From contig PCSX01000035.1 in assembly GCA_002772495.1 (NCBI GenBank), forward strand, positions 1-21,915: a DNA stretch of 21,915 bases, written 5' to 3'. The position numbers and the translations under genes are program-made. This DNA is from Candidatus Vogelbacteria bacterium CG22_combo_CG10-13_8_21_14_all_37_9. GTDB lineage: Bacteria; Patescibacteriota; Minisyncoccia; Phycocordibacterales; XYD1-FULL-46-19. Positions 13,084-21,131 of the stretch are shown here, piece after piece. Within the stretch, counting starts at the first letter, position 1; every line of letters starts with the position of its first letter. The notes beneath the pieces are model-generated. The model searched no databases, had not been told where the DNA came from, and was given only the letters and a program-made list of their open reading frames with translations.

Positions 13084-15513
13084 ATGAAAATAAAATTTAA
13101 ACATCGCTGGCGATCTCAAATAGTTAAAATAATCCTTATTTTAAGCGCTTTTTTTCTGTTTAGTGCTGGAATATTAGCTATTTGGTTAGCTTTGATCCCG
13201 ATTCCAGATTTTGATGCTTCTCTCCAAGAGAAACGTTTAAGTAATTCGACTAAAATTTATGACCGAACTGGAAAAATCCTTTTTTATGATGTTAATGGTA
13301 ATATCCGCCGAACGATTGTGCCTTTAAATGATATTTCACCTTTAATGAAGAAGGCTGTTTTAGATACCGAAGATGATTCTTTTTATCAACATCGAGGAAT
13401 TAGTCCTAAAGCCATTTTACGTTCTATTTTTATTGATTTAAGTTCTGGTTCTATTCGTCAAGGTGGTTCCACTATTACCCAACAAGTTGTTAAAAATTTA
13501 CTTTTAACCAAAGATAAAACTATTATCCGGAAACTAAAAGAGATAATTTTGGCTTTAAAAATTGAAAAAATAATGACTAAGGACCAGATTTTTGAACTTT
13601 ATCTCAATATCGCTCCCTTTGGTGGTAATATTTATGGAGTTGAAGAAGCATCAATATCTTTTTTTGGTAAAAAGGCTAAAGATTTAACTTTACTGGAATC
13701 AGCTTATTTAGCCGCTTTACCAAAAGCTCCATCATATTTTTCTCCCTATGGTTCTAATCGAGATAAATTAGAAGAACGAAAAAATTTTGTTATTGATCGA
13801 ATGTTCGCTAATGGTGATATAAATCTCAAACAAGCGACTGAAGCTAAAAAAGAAAAAATTACTTTTTCTATTTTAGAAAATAATAGTTTGAAAGCACCTC
13901 ATTTTGTTTTTTATATTTTAAAAGATTTAGAAAAAAAATATGGTAAAGAAAATATTGAAAATAAAGGTTACCGAGTAATCACTACTTTAGATTATAGTCT
14001 TCAAATTAAAGCCGAAAAAGTCTTAGCTAAATATGGTGAAATTAATGAAAAAAACTTTAATGCCAAAAATAACAGTCTAGTAGTAATAGATCCTAAAACT
14101 GGTCAAATTTTAGTGATGGTTGGTTCACGAGATTTTTTTGATCTAGAAAATGATGGTAATTACAATGTTACTACTGCTCTTCGTCAACCAGGTTCAGCCT
14201 TTAAACCAATCGTCTACGCCACTGCCTTTAATCAAGGTTATACCCCTGAAACAGTGGTTTTTGACCTCCCAACCCAATTCAATGTTAACTGTAGTCCTGA
14301 GGTCATTTTAGGGGCTAAAAACACTAACCCTAATTGTTATGCTCCAGAAAATTATGATAATAAATTTTTAGGACCAATTAGTCTTCGTAATGCTTTAGCT
14401 CAATCGCGAAATGTTCCCGCTATTAAAGTTCTTTATTTAGCGGGAATTAATAATTCCTTAGAAATGGCTAAAAAATTAGGTCTTAGTACTTTAAAAAATA
14501 AAAACCAATATGGTTTAACTTTAGTCTTAGGAGGTGGAGAAGTTAGTCTTTTAGAATTATCTGGAGCTTATGGAGTTTTTGCTAATGATGGAATTAAAAA
14601 TTCTATTGTGGGAGTTTTAAGAGTGGAAGATAATAAAGGAAATGTTTTAGAAGAATATAAACCGGATAGTACTCAAGTTATTCCTGCTAATACCGCTCGA
14701 TTAATTTCTGATGTTTTATCAGATAATCAAGCAAAAATTCCCGCTTATGGAGCTAATTCTCCTCTCTTTTTCCCTGGTCGTCAGATTGCTTCAAAAACTG
14801 GAACGACTGATGATTATCGAGATACTTGGGTAATTGGTTATACTCCTAGTTTAGTAGTTGGAGCTTGGGTAGGAAATAATGATAATTCACCAATGGAAAA
14901 GAAAGTGGCTGGAATGATTGTAGTCCCAATGTGGAATACTTTTATGCGAGAAATTTTAGAAACTCTTCCTAATGAAAATTTTATTAAACCGGAACCAATT
15001 TCTAATGATCTTAAACCAATTTTAAGAGGAATTTGGCAGACTGAAAATTCTAATACCCATTCAATTTTATATTGGGTAAATAAAAATAATCCTAATGGTC
15101 CAATTCCTTATAATCCTTACCAAGATGGTCAATTTAGTTTTTGGGAAACTGCTGTTCAAAAATGGCTTATTAATCAAGGATATAATTCCTCTAATCAAAC
15201 TCCAATAAATATTAATTCTGAACTAATAAATAATTCAATTAGTAAAGGTTTTTCTATTATTTCTCCTAATCAAGAAGAAAATTATTCTATTAATAATCCT
15301 TTAATAATCAAACTTAAAATTGATTCTCTTAATTCTATTACTAAAGTTGATTATTTTGTTAATAATATTTTTATTGGGACTAATAAAAATTCACCCTTTG
15401 ATTTTATTATTAAAGCTGATGATTTAAAAATAGATTTAAATGAATTGAAAGTTATTATTTTTTATTCAAATGGGGAACAAAAAGAATCTTCAGTAAAATT
15501 TAAAATAATTTAA
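13084..15513 (+). CDS. Class A penicillin-binding protein (PBP1A type)
   Basis: Protein of 809 residues, a bifunctional peptidoglycan synthase. Residues 1-10 are basic and cytoplasmic, and a transmembrane helix follows at about 13-38. The GT51 transglycosylase domain has the catalytic Glu in TEDDSFYQHRG (95-104) and RQGGSTITQQVVKNLL (125-140). The transpeptidase domain has GSAFK with nucleophile S371, SRN at 441-443 and KTGTT at 571-575, all intact. Residues from about 720 form a beta-rich C-terminal domain (NYSINNPLIIKLKIDS and onward) resembling Ig-like extensions of secreted proteins. Its mRNA is probably leaderless. From about position 14900 the gene becomes distinctly more AT-rich. Its stop overlaps that of the convergent small gene by 3 bases, with no terminator between. 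Confidence 0.95.
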   Translation: MKIKFKHRWRSQIVKIILILSAFFLFSAGILAIWLALIPIPDFDASLQEKRLSNSTKIYDRTGKILFYDVNGNIRRTIVPLNDISPLMKKAVLDTEDDSFYQHRGISPKAILRSIFIDLSSGSIRQGGSTITQQVVKNLLLTKDKTIIRKLKEIILALKIEKIMTKDQIFELYLNIAPFGGNIYGVEEASISFFGKKAKDLTLLESAYLAALPKAPSYFSPYGSNRDKLEERKNFVIDRMFANGDINLKQATEAKKEKITFSILENNSLKAPHFVFYILKDLEKKYGKENIENKGYRVITTLDYSLQIKAEKVLAKYGEINEKNFNAKNNSLVVIDPKTGQILVMVGSRDFFDLENDGNYNVTTALRQPGSAFKPIVYATAFNQGYTPETVVFDLPTQFNVNCSPEVILGAKNTNPNCYAPENYDNKFLGPISLRNALAQSRNVPAIKVLYLAGINNSLEMAKKLGLSTLKNKNQYGLTLVLGGGEVSLLELSGAYGVFANDGIKNSIVGVLRVEDNKGNVLEEYKPDSTQVIPANTARLISDVLSDNQAKIPAYGANSPLFFPGRQIASKTGTTDDYRDTWVIGYTPSLVVGAWVGNNDNSPMEKKVAGMIVVPMWNTFMREILETLPNENFIKPEPISNDLKPILRGIWQTENSNTHSILYWVNKNNPNGPIPYNPYQDGQFSFWETAVQKWLINQGYNSSNQTPININSELINNSISKGFSIISPNQEENYSINNPLIIKLKIDSLNSITKVDYFVNNIFIGTNKNSPFDFIIKADDLKIDLNELKVIIFYSNGEQKESSVKFKII

Positions 15514-15755
15514 ATTAAATCTTTTATTTTAAAATTAATTAAAGATTTCAATAATTCTTTTTTATTTAAAATAATTTCACTTTTTTCAATAGAAGAAGTT
15601 TTTATTTTTAAATTAAAATTATGAAGACTTATTTGTTTAGGTTTTATTTCTAAATTTAATTTATTTTTAACGATTAAACAAAATAATTCTTTAACTTCTA
15701 TATCTTTAAGTTTAATACTTTTATAACGTTCTAAAAAAGAATCTAATTTATCCAT
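15510..15755 (-). CDS. Small DciA/DUF721-like protein
   Basis: Protein of 81 residues starting MDKLDSFLERYKSIKLKD. The second half, KQISLHNFNLKIKTSS then KSEIILNKKELLKSLINF, follows the DUF721/DciA pattern: a short strand, a turn with Asn, a strand ending in SS, then a helix with a Lys-Lys-Glu-Leu face and a final I-K-D-L-I strand. DciA loads or supports the replicative helicase in many bacteria that lack DnaC. The gene is 1 base after dnaN and in the same unit, the place where many bacteria have recF and a DUF721 gene. It is very AT-rich and lacks the usual N-terminal part of DUF721. The assignment is an inference from pattern and position. Confidence 0.45.
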   Translation of the reverse strand: MDKLDSFLERYKSIKLKDIEVKELFCLIVKNKLNLEIKPKQISLHNFNLKIKTSSIEKSEIILNKKELLKSLINFKIKDLI

Positions 15756-15756
15756 T

Positions 15757-16854
15757 TTAACGATTAATTGGCATTACTAAATAACAAAAACTATTATTAA
15801 TTTGACCTTGAATTAAAAGTGGTTTATTTTTTTCATTTAATTGAATTTTTATTTTTTCTTCAGTAATAATAGTTAAACAATCTAAAAGATATCTTACATT
15901 TAAATTTAAATTAATATCTTCACCTTTAATTTCAATTTTTAAAGTTAAAGTATTTTCTCCTATATCTTGATTAAGAGAGTGAATTATTAATTCTTTGGTA
16001 GTTGAATTTAAATCTATATTTACTTGATTAAATTTATCAGAAAAAATATTAGCTAATTTTAAAGCATTTAATAAATCAGTTTTAGAAATAAAAACTTCAG
16101 TTTTAAATTCTTTAGGAATAATTTGTTTATAATCAGGATAAACTCCATCAATAATTCTAGTAGTGAAATGAACTTCTGAAGAAAAAATAGATAATTGATG
16201 TTTATTAGTTTTAATTTCTAAATCATCTTCTATTCCATCAAAAACTCTTATAATTTCTGTAATATTTTTAAAAGGAATAATTATTGGTAAAAATTCATTA
16301 ACTGTTAGTGAAATATTTTTTTCTGCTAATCTAAAAGAATCTGTTGCTACAAAACAAATTTTATTTTGTTTTTGATAAATATAAACACTAGAAATTTCTG
16401 GTTTAATATCAGAAATAGCTGAAGCAAATAAAACAGAATGAATACCATTTAAAAAATCTTTAGAATTTATTTTAAAAGATTCTTTAGTTTCTACTTTTGG
16501 AATAATTGGAAAATCTTCAATATTTAAACTTTTAAGAATTGTTTTAGAATTTAAAGTTTCAATTTTAAGATTATTATTAATTAATTCAATTTTAATTTTA
16601 TCTTCTTTATTTAAATTAGATAAAAAATTATTTAAAACATTTGCATTAATTGCTACTAAACCATCTTCTTCAACTTTAGCATTTAATTCAATTTCTAAAC
16701 CAATTTCTAAATTAGTAGCTTTTATTTTTAATTTATTATTTTTAGCTTCTAATAAAACTGTACTTAATATAGGTAAAGTAGGATTACGACTAGTAGCTCT
16801 TTCAGCTTGGTTGACCACTTGGCGGAATTTATCTTTTAAGCATTCTAATTTCAT
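15757..16854 (-). CDS. dnaN: DNA polymerase III beta sliding clamp
   Basis: Protein of 365 residues, the normal beta-clamp length. It opens MKLECLKDKFRQVVNQAERATSRNPTLPILSTVLLEAKNNKLKIKATNLEIGLE, the family start. The middle shows VATDSFRLAE (ligand-binding and dimer region), and TTRIIDGVYPDYKQIIPKEF is the third conserved block. The C-terminus CYLVMPINR matches the normal end YLVMPMR. The clamp rings DNA and tethers polymerase III. The gene is extremely AT-rich, probably under 27 percent GC. A TATAAT ends 10 bases before its ATG, and a perfect DnaA box lies 12 bases further upstream, so DnaA may control it. Confidence 0.97.
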   Translation of the reverse strand: MKLECLKDKFRQVVNQAERATSRNPTLPILSTVLLEAKNNKLKIKATNLEIGLEIELNAKVEEDGLVAINANVLNNFLSNLNKEDKIKIELINNNLKIETLNSKTILKSLNIEDFPIIPKVETKESFKINSKDFLNGIHSVLFASAISDIKPEISSVYIYQKQNKICFVATDSFRLAEKNISLTVNEFLPIIIPFKNITEIIRVFDGIEDDLEIKTNKHQLSIFSSEVHFTTRIIDGVYPDYKQIIPKEFKTEVFISKTDLLNALKLANIFSDKFNQVNIDLNSTTKELIIHSLNQDIGENTLTLKIEIKGEDINLNLNVRYLLDCLTIITEEKIKIQLNEKNKPLLIQGQINNSFCYLVMPINR

Positions 16855-16864
16855 ATATATTTTA

Positions 16865-16870
16865 ATTATA
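16865..16870 (-). promoter_or_regulatory. -10 element of dnaN
   Basis: Minus-strand TATAAT, with 10 bases to ATG 16854, predicting a 3-4 base leader. The region where a -35 would lie (from 16888) overlaps the DnaA box at 16882-16890, which would let DnaA block or assist transcription. Confidence 0.5.
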
Positions 16871-16881
16871 ATAATAAGACT

Positions 16882-17085
16882 TGTGGATAAGGGGATAAAT
16901 AAAAAATAGGTTTAAAATAAAGGTTTTTAGATGAAATATTTTGGGGATAATTTAAAAATAAAAGATAGAAAATTAAAGATAAAAAATGAAAACTGATTAA
17001 TAATTTTAAAAACTAATTTTTTATCCATAATTTATTATTAATTAATTATTATTTTATTCCCTATTTATACACAGCTTTATACCCA
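16882..17085. other. Probable replication origin (oriC), dnaA-dnaN spacer
   Basis: A very AT-rich 234-base spacer between dnaA and dnaN with a cluster of DnaA boxes. On the minus strand: TTATCCACA (perfect, 16882-16890), TTATCCCCT (16890-16898) and TTATCCCCA (16942-16950). On the plus strand: TTATCCATA (17021-17029), TTATACACA (17065-17073) and TTATACCCA (17077-17085). The two sets point toward each other around an AT-only core (about 16951-17020) that could be the unwinding element. Position between dnaA and dnaN, beside rpmH-rnpA-yidC, is the classic bacterial origin site. Confidence 0.8.
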
Positions 17086-17088
17086 GAA

Positions 17089-18450
17089 TTAAGTTTTATA
17101 TAGTAATTCTCTAATTTGTTCTAATTCTTGAGTTAAAAGAGTATTAGTTTTAATATCAGTTTTTATTTTTTCATAAGCATGAATTACTGTAGTATGATCA
17201 CGACCACCTAATTTTTGACCAATATAAGGATAAGAAGTATTAAAATCCTCCCTTAAAAGATACATAATAATTTGTCTTGGTTTAACTACTTCTTTTCGAC
17301 GAGTTTTTTCATATAATATTTTTTCTTCAATACTATAAAAATCTGACACTATTTTTATAACATCTTTAATAGAAACTGATCGTTGAGGTTTTAAACTATT
17401 TTTAATTAAAATTTTAACTTCTTGAAGATTAAGATCTCTTTTTTTAGCTTGAGATTGACAATAAACTGTATTTAAAACCCCTTCTAATTCTCTAATACTA
17501 TCTTGAACAATAGAAGCTAAATACTCAAAAGTTTCTTCTGGTAATTGATAATTATTAATTTTAGCTTTAGCTTTAATTATTGATAAACGAGATTCATAAT
17601 TAGGTTTAGAAATATCAACAATCATTCCACCTTCAAAACGAGAACGGAGACGTTCTTCAATATCAGGAATAAATTTAGGAGATTTATCAGAAGAAAAGAT
17701 TACTTGGCGACCAGTTTCATGATAAGTATTAAATAAATGAAATAAAGCTTCCTGAGTCCCCTCTTTTTTAGAAATAAATTGAATATCATCAATAATTAAA
17801 ATATCATACTTACGATATTTTTCTCGAAAGAGATTAGCTCTTTTATTTTGAACAGAATTAATAAAATCATTAGTAAAGGTTTCGGAAGTAATATAATAAA
17901 CATTTTTTTTATTTAAATGAGTTTGGTAATAATTACCAATTGACTGGATTAAATGAGTTTTTCCTAAACCAGTGCCACCATAAATAAATAAAGGATTATA
18001 TTTTACTCCCGGATTAACCATTACTGCCTGAGCGGCGGCATAAGCCACCTCATTAAAAGAACCAACAATAAATGAATCTAGATTATAACGAGGATTTAAA
18101 TTACTATCCCGATTGATATATAACTCATTTAAACCTAACTCATTAATATTAGTTTGGTTTCTAAAAATTAATTCTTTAGGCTTTACTTCTTCTTTAGTTT
18201 CTAATTTAGAAATTAAATACTCTACTGATCTTATTTCTTGATCTAAATTTCGTAAAATTCGAATAATATTTTTATGATATTTATTATAAAGCCAGTCGCG
18301 GACAAAAGTGTTAGGTACTCCTACATAAACTATATTATCTTCTTGTTTGGAAATATTAGTATTTTTAAACCAAGTACTAAAATTAGCCTTCGAGAGAGTT
18401 ATTTCCATTTCCGCTAAAACCCCATCCCAAAGTTGTTTATTTTCTATCAT
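17089..18450 (-). CDS. dnaA: Chromosomal replication initiator DnaA
   Basis: Protein of 453 residues. Domain I (1-80) is the N-terminal interaction domain with LSKANFSTWFKNT. Domain II is a short linker (about 85-115). Domain III is the AAA+ motor: Walker A GGTGLGKTHL at 158-167, Walker B ILIIDDIQF at 217-225, and the box VII arginine region RLRSRFEGGM. Domain IV binds DnaA boxes with the signature GGRDHTTVIHAYEKI near the C-terminus. It opens oriC and loads helicase. A DnaA-box-like TTATCAACA (18510-18518) and a hairpin (18472-18492) lie in the leader, pointing to autoregulation. The likely promoter is at 18542-18569. Confidence 0.98.
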   Translation of the reverse strand: MIENKQLWDGVLAEMEITLSKANFSTWFKNTNISKQEDNIVYVGVPNTFVRDWLYNKYHKNIIRILRNLDQEIRSVEYLISKLETKEEVKPKELIFRNQTNINELGLNELYINRDSNLNPRYNLDSFIVGSFNEVAYAAAQAVMVNPGVKYNPLFIYGGTGLGKTHLIQSIGNYYQTHLNKKNVYYITSETFTNDFINSVQNKRANLFREKYRKYDILIIDDIQFISKKEGTQEALFHLFNTYHETGRQVIFSSDKSPKFIPDIEERLRSRFEGGMIVDISKPNYESRLSIIKAKAKINNYQLPEETFEYLASIVQDSIRELEGVLNTVYCQSQAKKRDLNLQEVKILIKNSLKPQRSVSIKDVIKIVSDFYSIEEKILYEKTRRKEVVKPRQIIMYLLREDFNTSYPYIGQKLGGRDHTTVIHAYEKIKTDIKTNTLLTQELEQIRELLYKT

Positions 18451-18471
18451 AATTCAAAAAAACTATAGATT

Positions 18472-18492
18472 AAAAAGGTTTTTAACCTTTTT
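18472..18492 (-). promoter_or_regulatory. Hairpin in the dnaA leader
   Basis: AAAAAGGTT, AAA loop, AACCTTTTT read leftward, 22 bases before the dnaA ATG. It resembles a short attenuator or terminator hairpin with a T-run, so it could limit dnaA transcription from the upstream promoter. Confidence 0.4.
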
Positions 18493-18541
18493 CGATTAAA
18501 ACTAGTGTTTGTTGATAAGTCAGATTATAGTCTTCTTAGAG

Positions 18542-18569
18542 ATTATAGCAAACTACTTAAAACTGTTAA
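18542..18569 (-). promoter_or_regulatory. Candidate dnaA promoter with downstream DnaA box
   Basis: Minus strand TTAACA (18564-18569), 16 bases, TATAAT (18542-18547). A second TATAAT lies at 18524-18529. A DnaA-box-like 9-mer, TTATCAACA (18510-18518), is just downstream, well placed for repression by DnaA. A second weak promoter close to the gene is TATAGT, ending 11 bases before the ATG. Confidence 0.5.
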
Positions 18570-18583
18570 TAATAAGTGGATAT

Positions 18584-18611
18584 TTGAAAAAAAGTCTTAT
18601 TTTGTTATACT
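18584..18611 (+). promoter_or_regulatory. Promoter of rpmH-rnpA-yidC, leaderless
   Basis: TTGAAA (18584-18589), 16 bases, TATACT (18606-18611) preceded by the TGT extended -10. Seven bases separate it from ATG 18619, so the mRNA should start at the start codon. The DnaA-box-like ATATCCACT (complement of 18575-18583) sits just upstream. Confidence 0.75.
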
Positions 18612-18618
18612 CTAAATA

Positions 18619-18753
18619 ATGTCTCAAACATATAAACCAAAGAAGAAAAAACGAGCTCGAACCCATGGTTTTTTAGCTCGAACAAGCTCCCCGACTGGTA
18701 AAAAGGTCCTTCTTCGTCGTCGACGTAAGGGTCGAGTGAGTTTAACTGTCTAA
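18619..18753 (+). CDS. rpmH: 50S ribosomal protein L34
   Basis: Protein of 44 residues, MSQTYKPKKKKRARTHGFLA and onward to VSLTV. It has the L34 pattern: a basic N-terminus, RxHGFLARTSSPTGKKVLLRRRRKGR, and normal length. L34 lies in the large ribosomal subunit near the peptide exit region. Its mRNA appears leaderless. It is the first gene of rpmH-rnpA-yidC, the order conserved beside bacterial origins. It is too short for many gene callers but is unambiguous. Confidence 0.97.
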   Translation: MSQTYKPKKKKRARTHGFLARTSSPTGKKVLLRRRRKGRVSLTV

Positions 18754-18757
18754 AAAC

Positions 18758-19105
18758 ATGTTATCGAAAGCTAATCGAATTAAAAAATCGGATTTTCCGG
18801 TTTTAATTAAGATTGGTCAGAATTTTAGTTCAGAAAATTTTAGCTTAAAATTTTCTCCCCAAGCTAATCCTAATCAAGTTAGTTTGTTTTCAGTTGTGAT
18901 TGCTAAAAAAATTGTTAAAACCGCAGTTGGTCGAAATAAATTAAAACGCCGAGTGCACTATGCTTTAAGCAAAAAACTCGCTAAAATAAAGACAGGTTAT
19001 CAAGTGATAATTTTTATTCGGGCTAATTTACTTAAAACCCCTTACTCTACTTTAGAGCAAGAATTATTAACTTTACTGATTAAAGCTAAACTACTTCATG
19101 CTTAA
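18758..19105 (+). CDS. rnpA: Ribonuclease P protein component
   Basis: Protein of 115 residues, the normal length. The sequence begins MLSKANRIKKSDFPVLIK, with the family RNR motif GRNKLKRRVH at 58-67 and the hydrophobic strand VIIFIRANLL near 83-92. RnpA binds the catalytic RNA and helps it cut the 5' leader from pre-tRNA. It starts 4 bases after rpmH and overlaps yidC by 8 bases, so translation of the three genes is probably coupled. No RNase P RNA gene is visible in the window. Confidence 0.95.
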   Translation: MLSKANRIKKSDFPVLIKIGQNFSSENFSLKFSPQANPNQVSLFSVVIAKKIVKTAVGRNKLKRRVHYALSKKLAKIKTGYQVIIFIRANLLKTPYSTLEQELLTLLIKAKLLHA

Positions 19106-19823
19106 AATAATTTTTTTCAATCCATTTTATAATGCCCTAGTTTTTTTGGTTTCTTGGATGCCAGCTCAAAATGTTGGTTTAGCAATTATTACTTTGACAG
19201 TTTTAGTCAAGGTAGCTATTTTTCCGATTTATCGTCGCTCTATTCAAACCAATCTTAAACTAAAGGAAATGGGGCCGGAAATTGAAATTTTAAAGAAAAA
19301 ATATGCTAATGATAAAGTTCTCCAATCACAAAAGATTATGGATTTTTATCGTCAGAATAATATTAATCCAGTTAGTGGTTTTCTAGTAATTTTAATTCAA
19401 ATTCCTATTTTTATTACTCTTTACTATGTTTTTCGAAGTGATTTAGAAACCCATCTCAGTTCACTCTATTCTTTTATTAGTTTCCCAACTCACCCTAATA
19501 CTCAATTTCTAGGTCTCTTTGATTTAAATGATTTAAAAAATTATCCTTTTGCTTTTTTGACCGCTTTAACTCAATTTATTCAAACTAAATTAACTCTTCC
19601 CGTCCCGGTTAAAACTCAAGGATCTAAAAAAGCCTTAGGAGAAGGCACTTTTGCCGAGGATCTGTCTCGAAGTATGAGTTTACAAATGACTTACGTGATG
19701 CCAATTATCATTGGTTTTTTTGCTACTACCCTACCAGCGGCGGTGGCTCTGTATTGGATCACTAGTAATACTATCCATATTATTATGGAATTATTGTGGC
19801 GTAAAAAAAAGACGAGTCCTTAA
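19098..19823 (+). CDS. yidC: Membrane protein insertase YidC
   Basis: Protein of 241 residues, the short form without the large periplasmic domain of E. coli YidC. About five transmembrane helices: an N-terminal segment (about 5-20), NVGLAIITLTVLVKVAIFPIYR (25-46) followed by a basic hairpin, NPVSGFLVILIQIPIFITLYYVFR near 92-115, NYPFAFLTALTQFIQ near 150-164, and TYVMPIIIGFFATTLPAAVALYWITSNTIHI near 196-226. YidC inserts small membrane proteins alone or with SecYEG. It overlaps rnpA by 8 bases. Its stop is one base from that of the convergent gene, with no terminator between. Confidence 0.95.
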   Translation: MLKIIFFNPFYNALVFLVSWMPAQNVGLAIITLTVLVKVAIFPIYRRSIQTNLKLKEMGPEIEILKKKYANDKVLQSQKIMDFYRQNNINPVSGFLVILIQIPIFITLYYVFRSDLETHLSSLYSFISFPTHPNTQFLGLFDLNDLKNYPFAFLTALTQFIQTKLTLPVPVKTQGSKKALGEGTFAEDLSRSMSLQMTYVMPIIIGFFATTLPAAVALYWITSNTIHIIMELLWRKKKTSP

Positions 19824-19824
19824 T

Positions 19825-21120
19825 TTACTCCAACAATCGACTAGAGTTTAAACGATAGAGAGTGCCAGTTTTTCGATCAATAAAATAAAGATTATTAAAG
19901 CGATCTTGTTTTAAGGAAATGAGATCCAAATTTTCATCTGGGGTTTTAAAATCATAAAACAAAGAAATTTTTCCTAATTCCGGATAAACCAGCCATAAGG
20001 AATCATTAAAATTAGTCTGACCTAATAGCCAGTCATTAGGGTAAGCTCCTTTCGCTACTTGTTTAGGGGCCGAGCAAAAAATAGTCGGCCAATCTTTATC
20101 CCACAGGCATTTTTCTGGAAAAGTTTTTAAATAAAGATCAGTGTTGCTATTAGTTTTATTATTATGAACTAATAAATTAAAATCATTATTGAAACTATTA
20201 GTGTAAGTAATATATTGATCATCAGGTGAAGCTAGAGCACTTAGACCTTTGACTGAGTTAATAATTTTTTTGAAACTTCGATCTTTTAGATTTAAAACAT
20301 AAAGGGAAGCACTATAATTAGCATCTGGTCGAGGATAAAAATAAACTGTATTAGTCGTTGACCAATTTATTTTCCAATCCGAGAAAGGACTAACCAACAT
20401 TAATTTTTTATTTTGGAGTTTGAAATTAGCGGTATAAGCAATTGATTTAGCCCCGATATTTTCTAAATAGAAAACCGTGGTTTTATCTGGCGAGACGCTG
20501 AAATTATAAATATTAGGCGATAATTTGACGGTTTTAATCAACCACAGATTAGTACTGCTAGCACTAGAATTAGTGGTATTGGCTTCAATTGACAGACTAA
20601 TGGTTTGGAGTTGGCGATTTTGATCTGGGAAACGAACTAAAGCTTGAACGTTTTTAGCTTGATCTAGACCAAAATAAGCCTCAAAAACGGTCGGAATGGT
20701 TAAATTAGAAAGTCTAATCAATTCAGGCTCAGTTTGGGGGCTACTAGTGGCTTGATTTTCAATTTTTAAACTAAAAATATTTCCGGATTCTTTTTCAATA
20801 TAGACTAAAATCTCTGTTTCTTTAGAGGTTTTTAATAAATCAAAAGACGCCACTGGCTTAAGGGAGATTTTTTCCAATAAAGGGGTGATAACTTGGTTTG
20901 ATTGTTTATCAGTTAGAGGATCGTTTCCAAATTGAGAGGAATTAGTACTCGAACTAACGAGAATCCGATCAAGCGCTTGAGGGAAGAAATTAACGACTGA
21001 TTGAGTGATTTTAGCACTGGATTGAATAATCGGTTGATAATTCTGATAAACCACAAAACCAATAATCCCTAGAGAAGCGATAATGGCAGTGATAGAAATG
21101 ATGATTATAAGGCGGTTCAT
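19825..21120 (-). CDS. Membrane-anchored propeller-like protein of unknown function
   Basis: Protein of 431 residues with a single N-terminal membrane helix (residues 4-27, NRLIIIISITAIIASLGIIGF) and a large outer part. The part from about residue 80 has repeated blocks of beta strands with Ser/Asn/Asp-rich turns, such as SVSPDKTTVFYLEN, LASPDDQYITYTNS and SLKQDRFNNLYFIDRKTGTLYRL, the pattern of TolB/WD40-like propellers. Residues 30-75 form a Ser/Thr/Gln-rich linker. I chose ATG 21120; an ATG at 21150 would add ten residues and overlap the upstream gene. It follows the partial VirB2-like/M15-like gene by 11 bases and is probably co-transcribed with it. The function is unknown; a role at the cell surface or in an envelope complex is inferred from topology. 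Confidence 0.8.
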   Translation of the reverse strand: MNRLIIIISITAIIASLGIIGFVVYQNYQPIIQSSAKITQSVVNFFPQALDRILVSSSTNSSQFGNDPLTDKQSNQVITPLLEKISLKPVASFDLLKTSKETEILVYIEKESGNIFSLKIENQATSSPQTEPELIRLSNLTIPTVFEAYFGLDQAKNVQALVRFPDQNRQLQTISLSIEANTTNSSASSTNLWLIKTVKLSPNIYNFSVSPDKTTVFYLENIGAKSIAYTANFKLQNKKLMLVSPFSDWKINWSTTNTVYFYPRPDANYSASLYVLNLKDRSFKKIINSVKGLSALASPDDQYITYTNSFNNDFNLLVHNNKTNSNTDLYLKTFPEKCLWDKDWPTIFCSAPKQVAKGAYPNDWLLGQTNFNDSLWLVYPELGKISLFYDFKTPDENLDLISLKQDRFNNLYFIDRKTGTLYRLNSSRLLE

Positions 21121-21131
21121 AATATTTAAAA

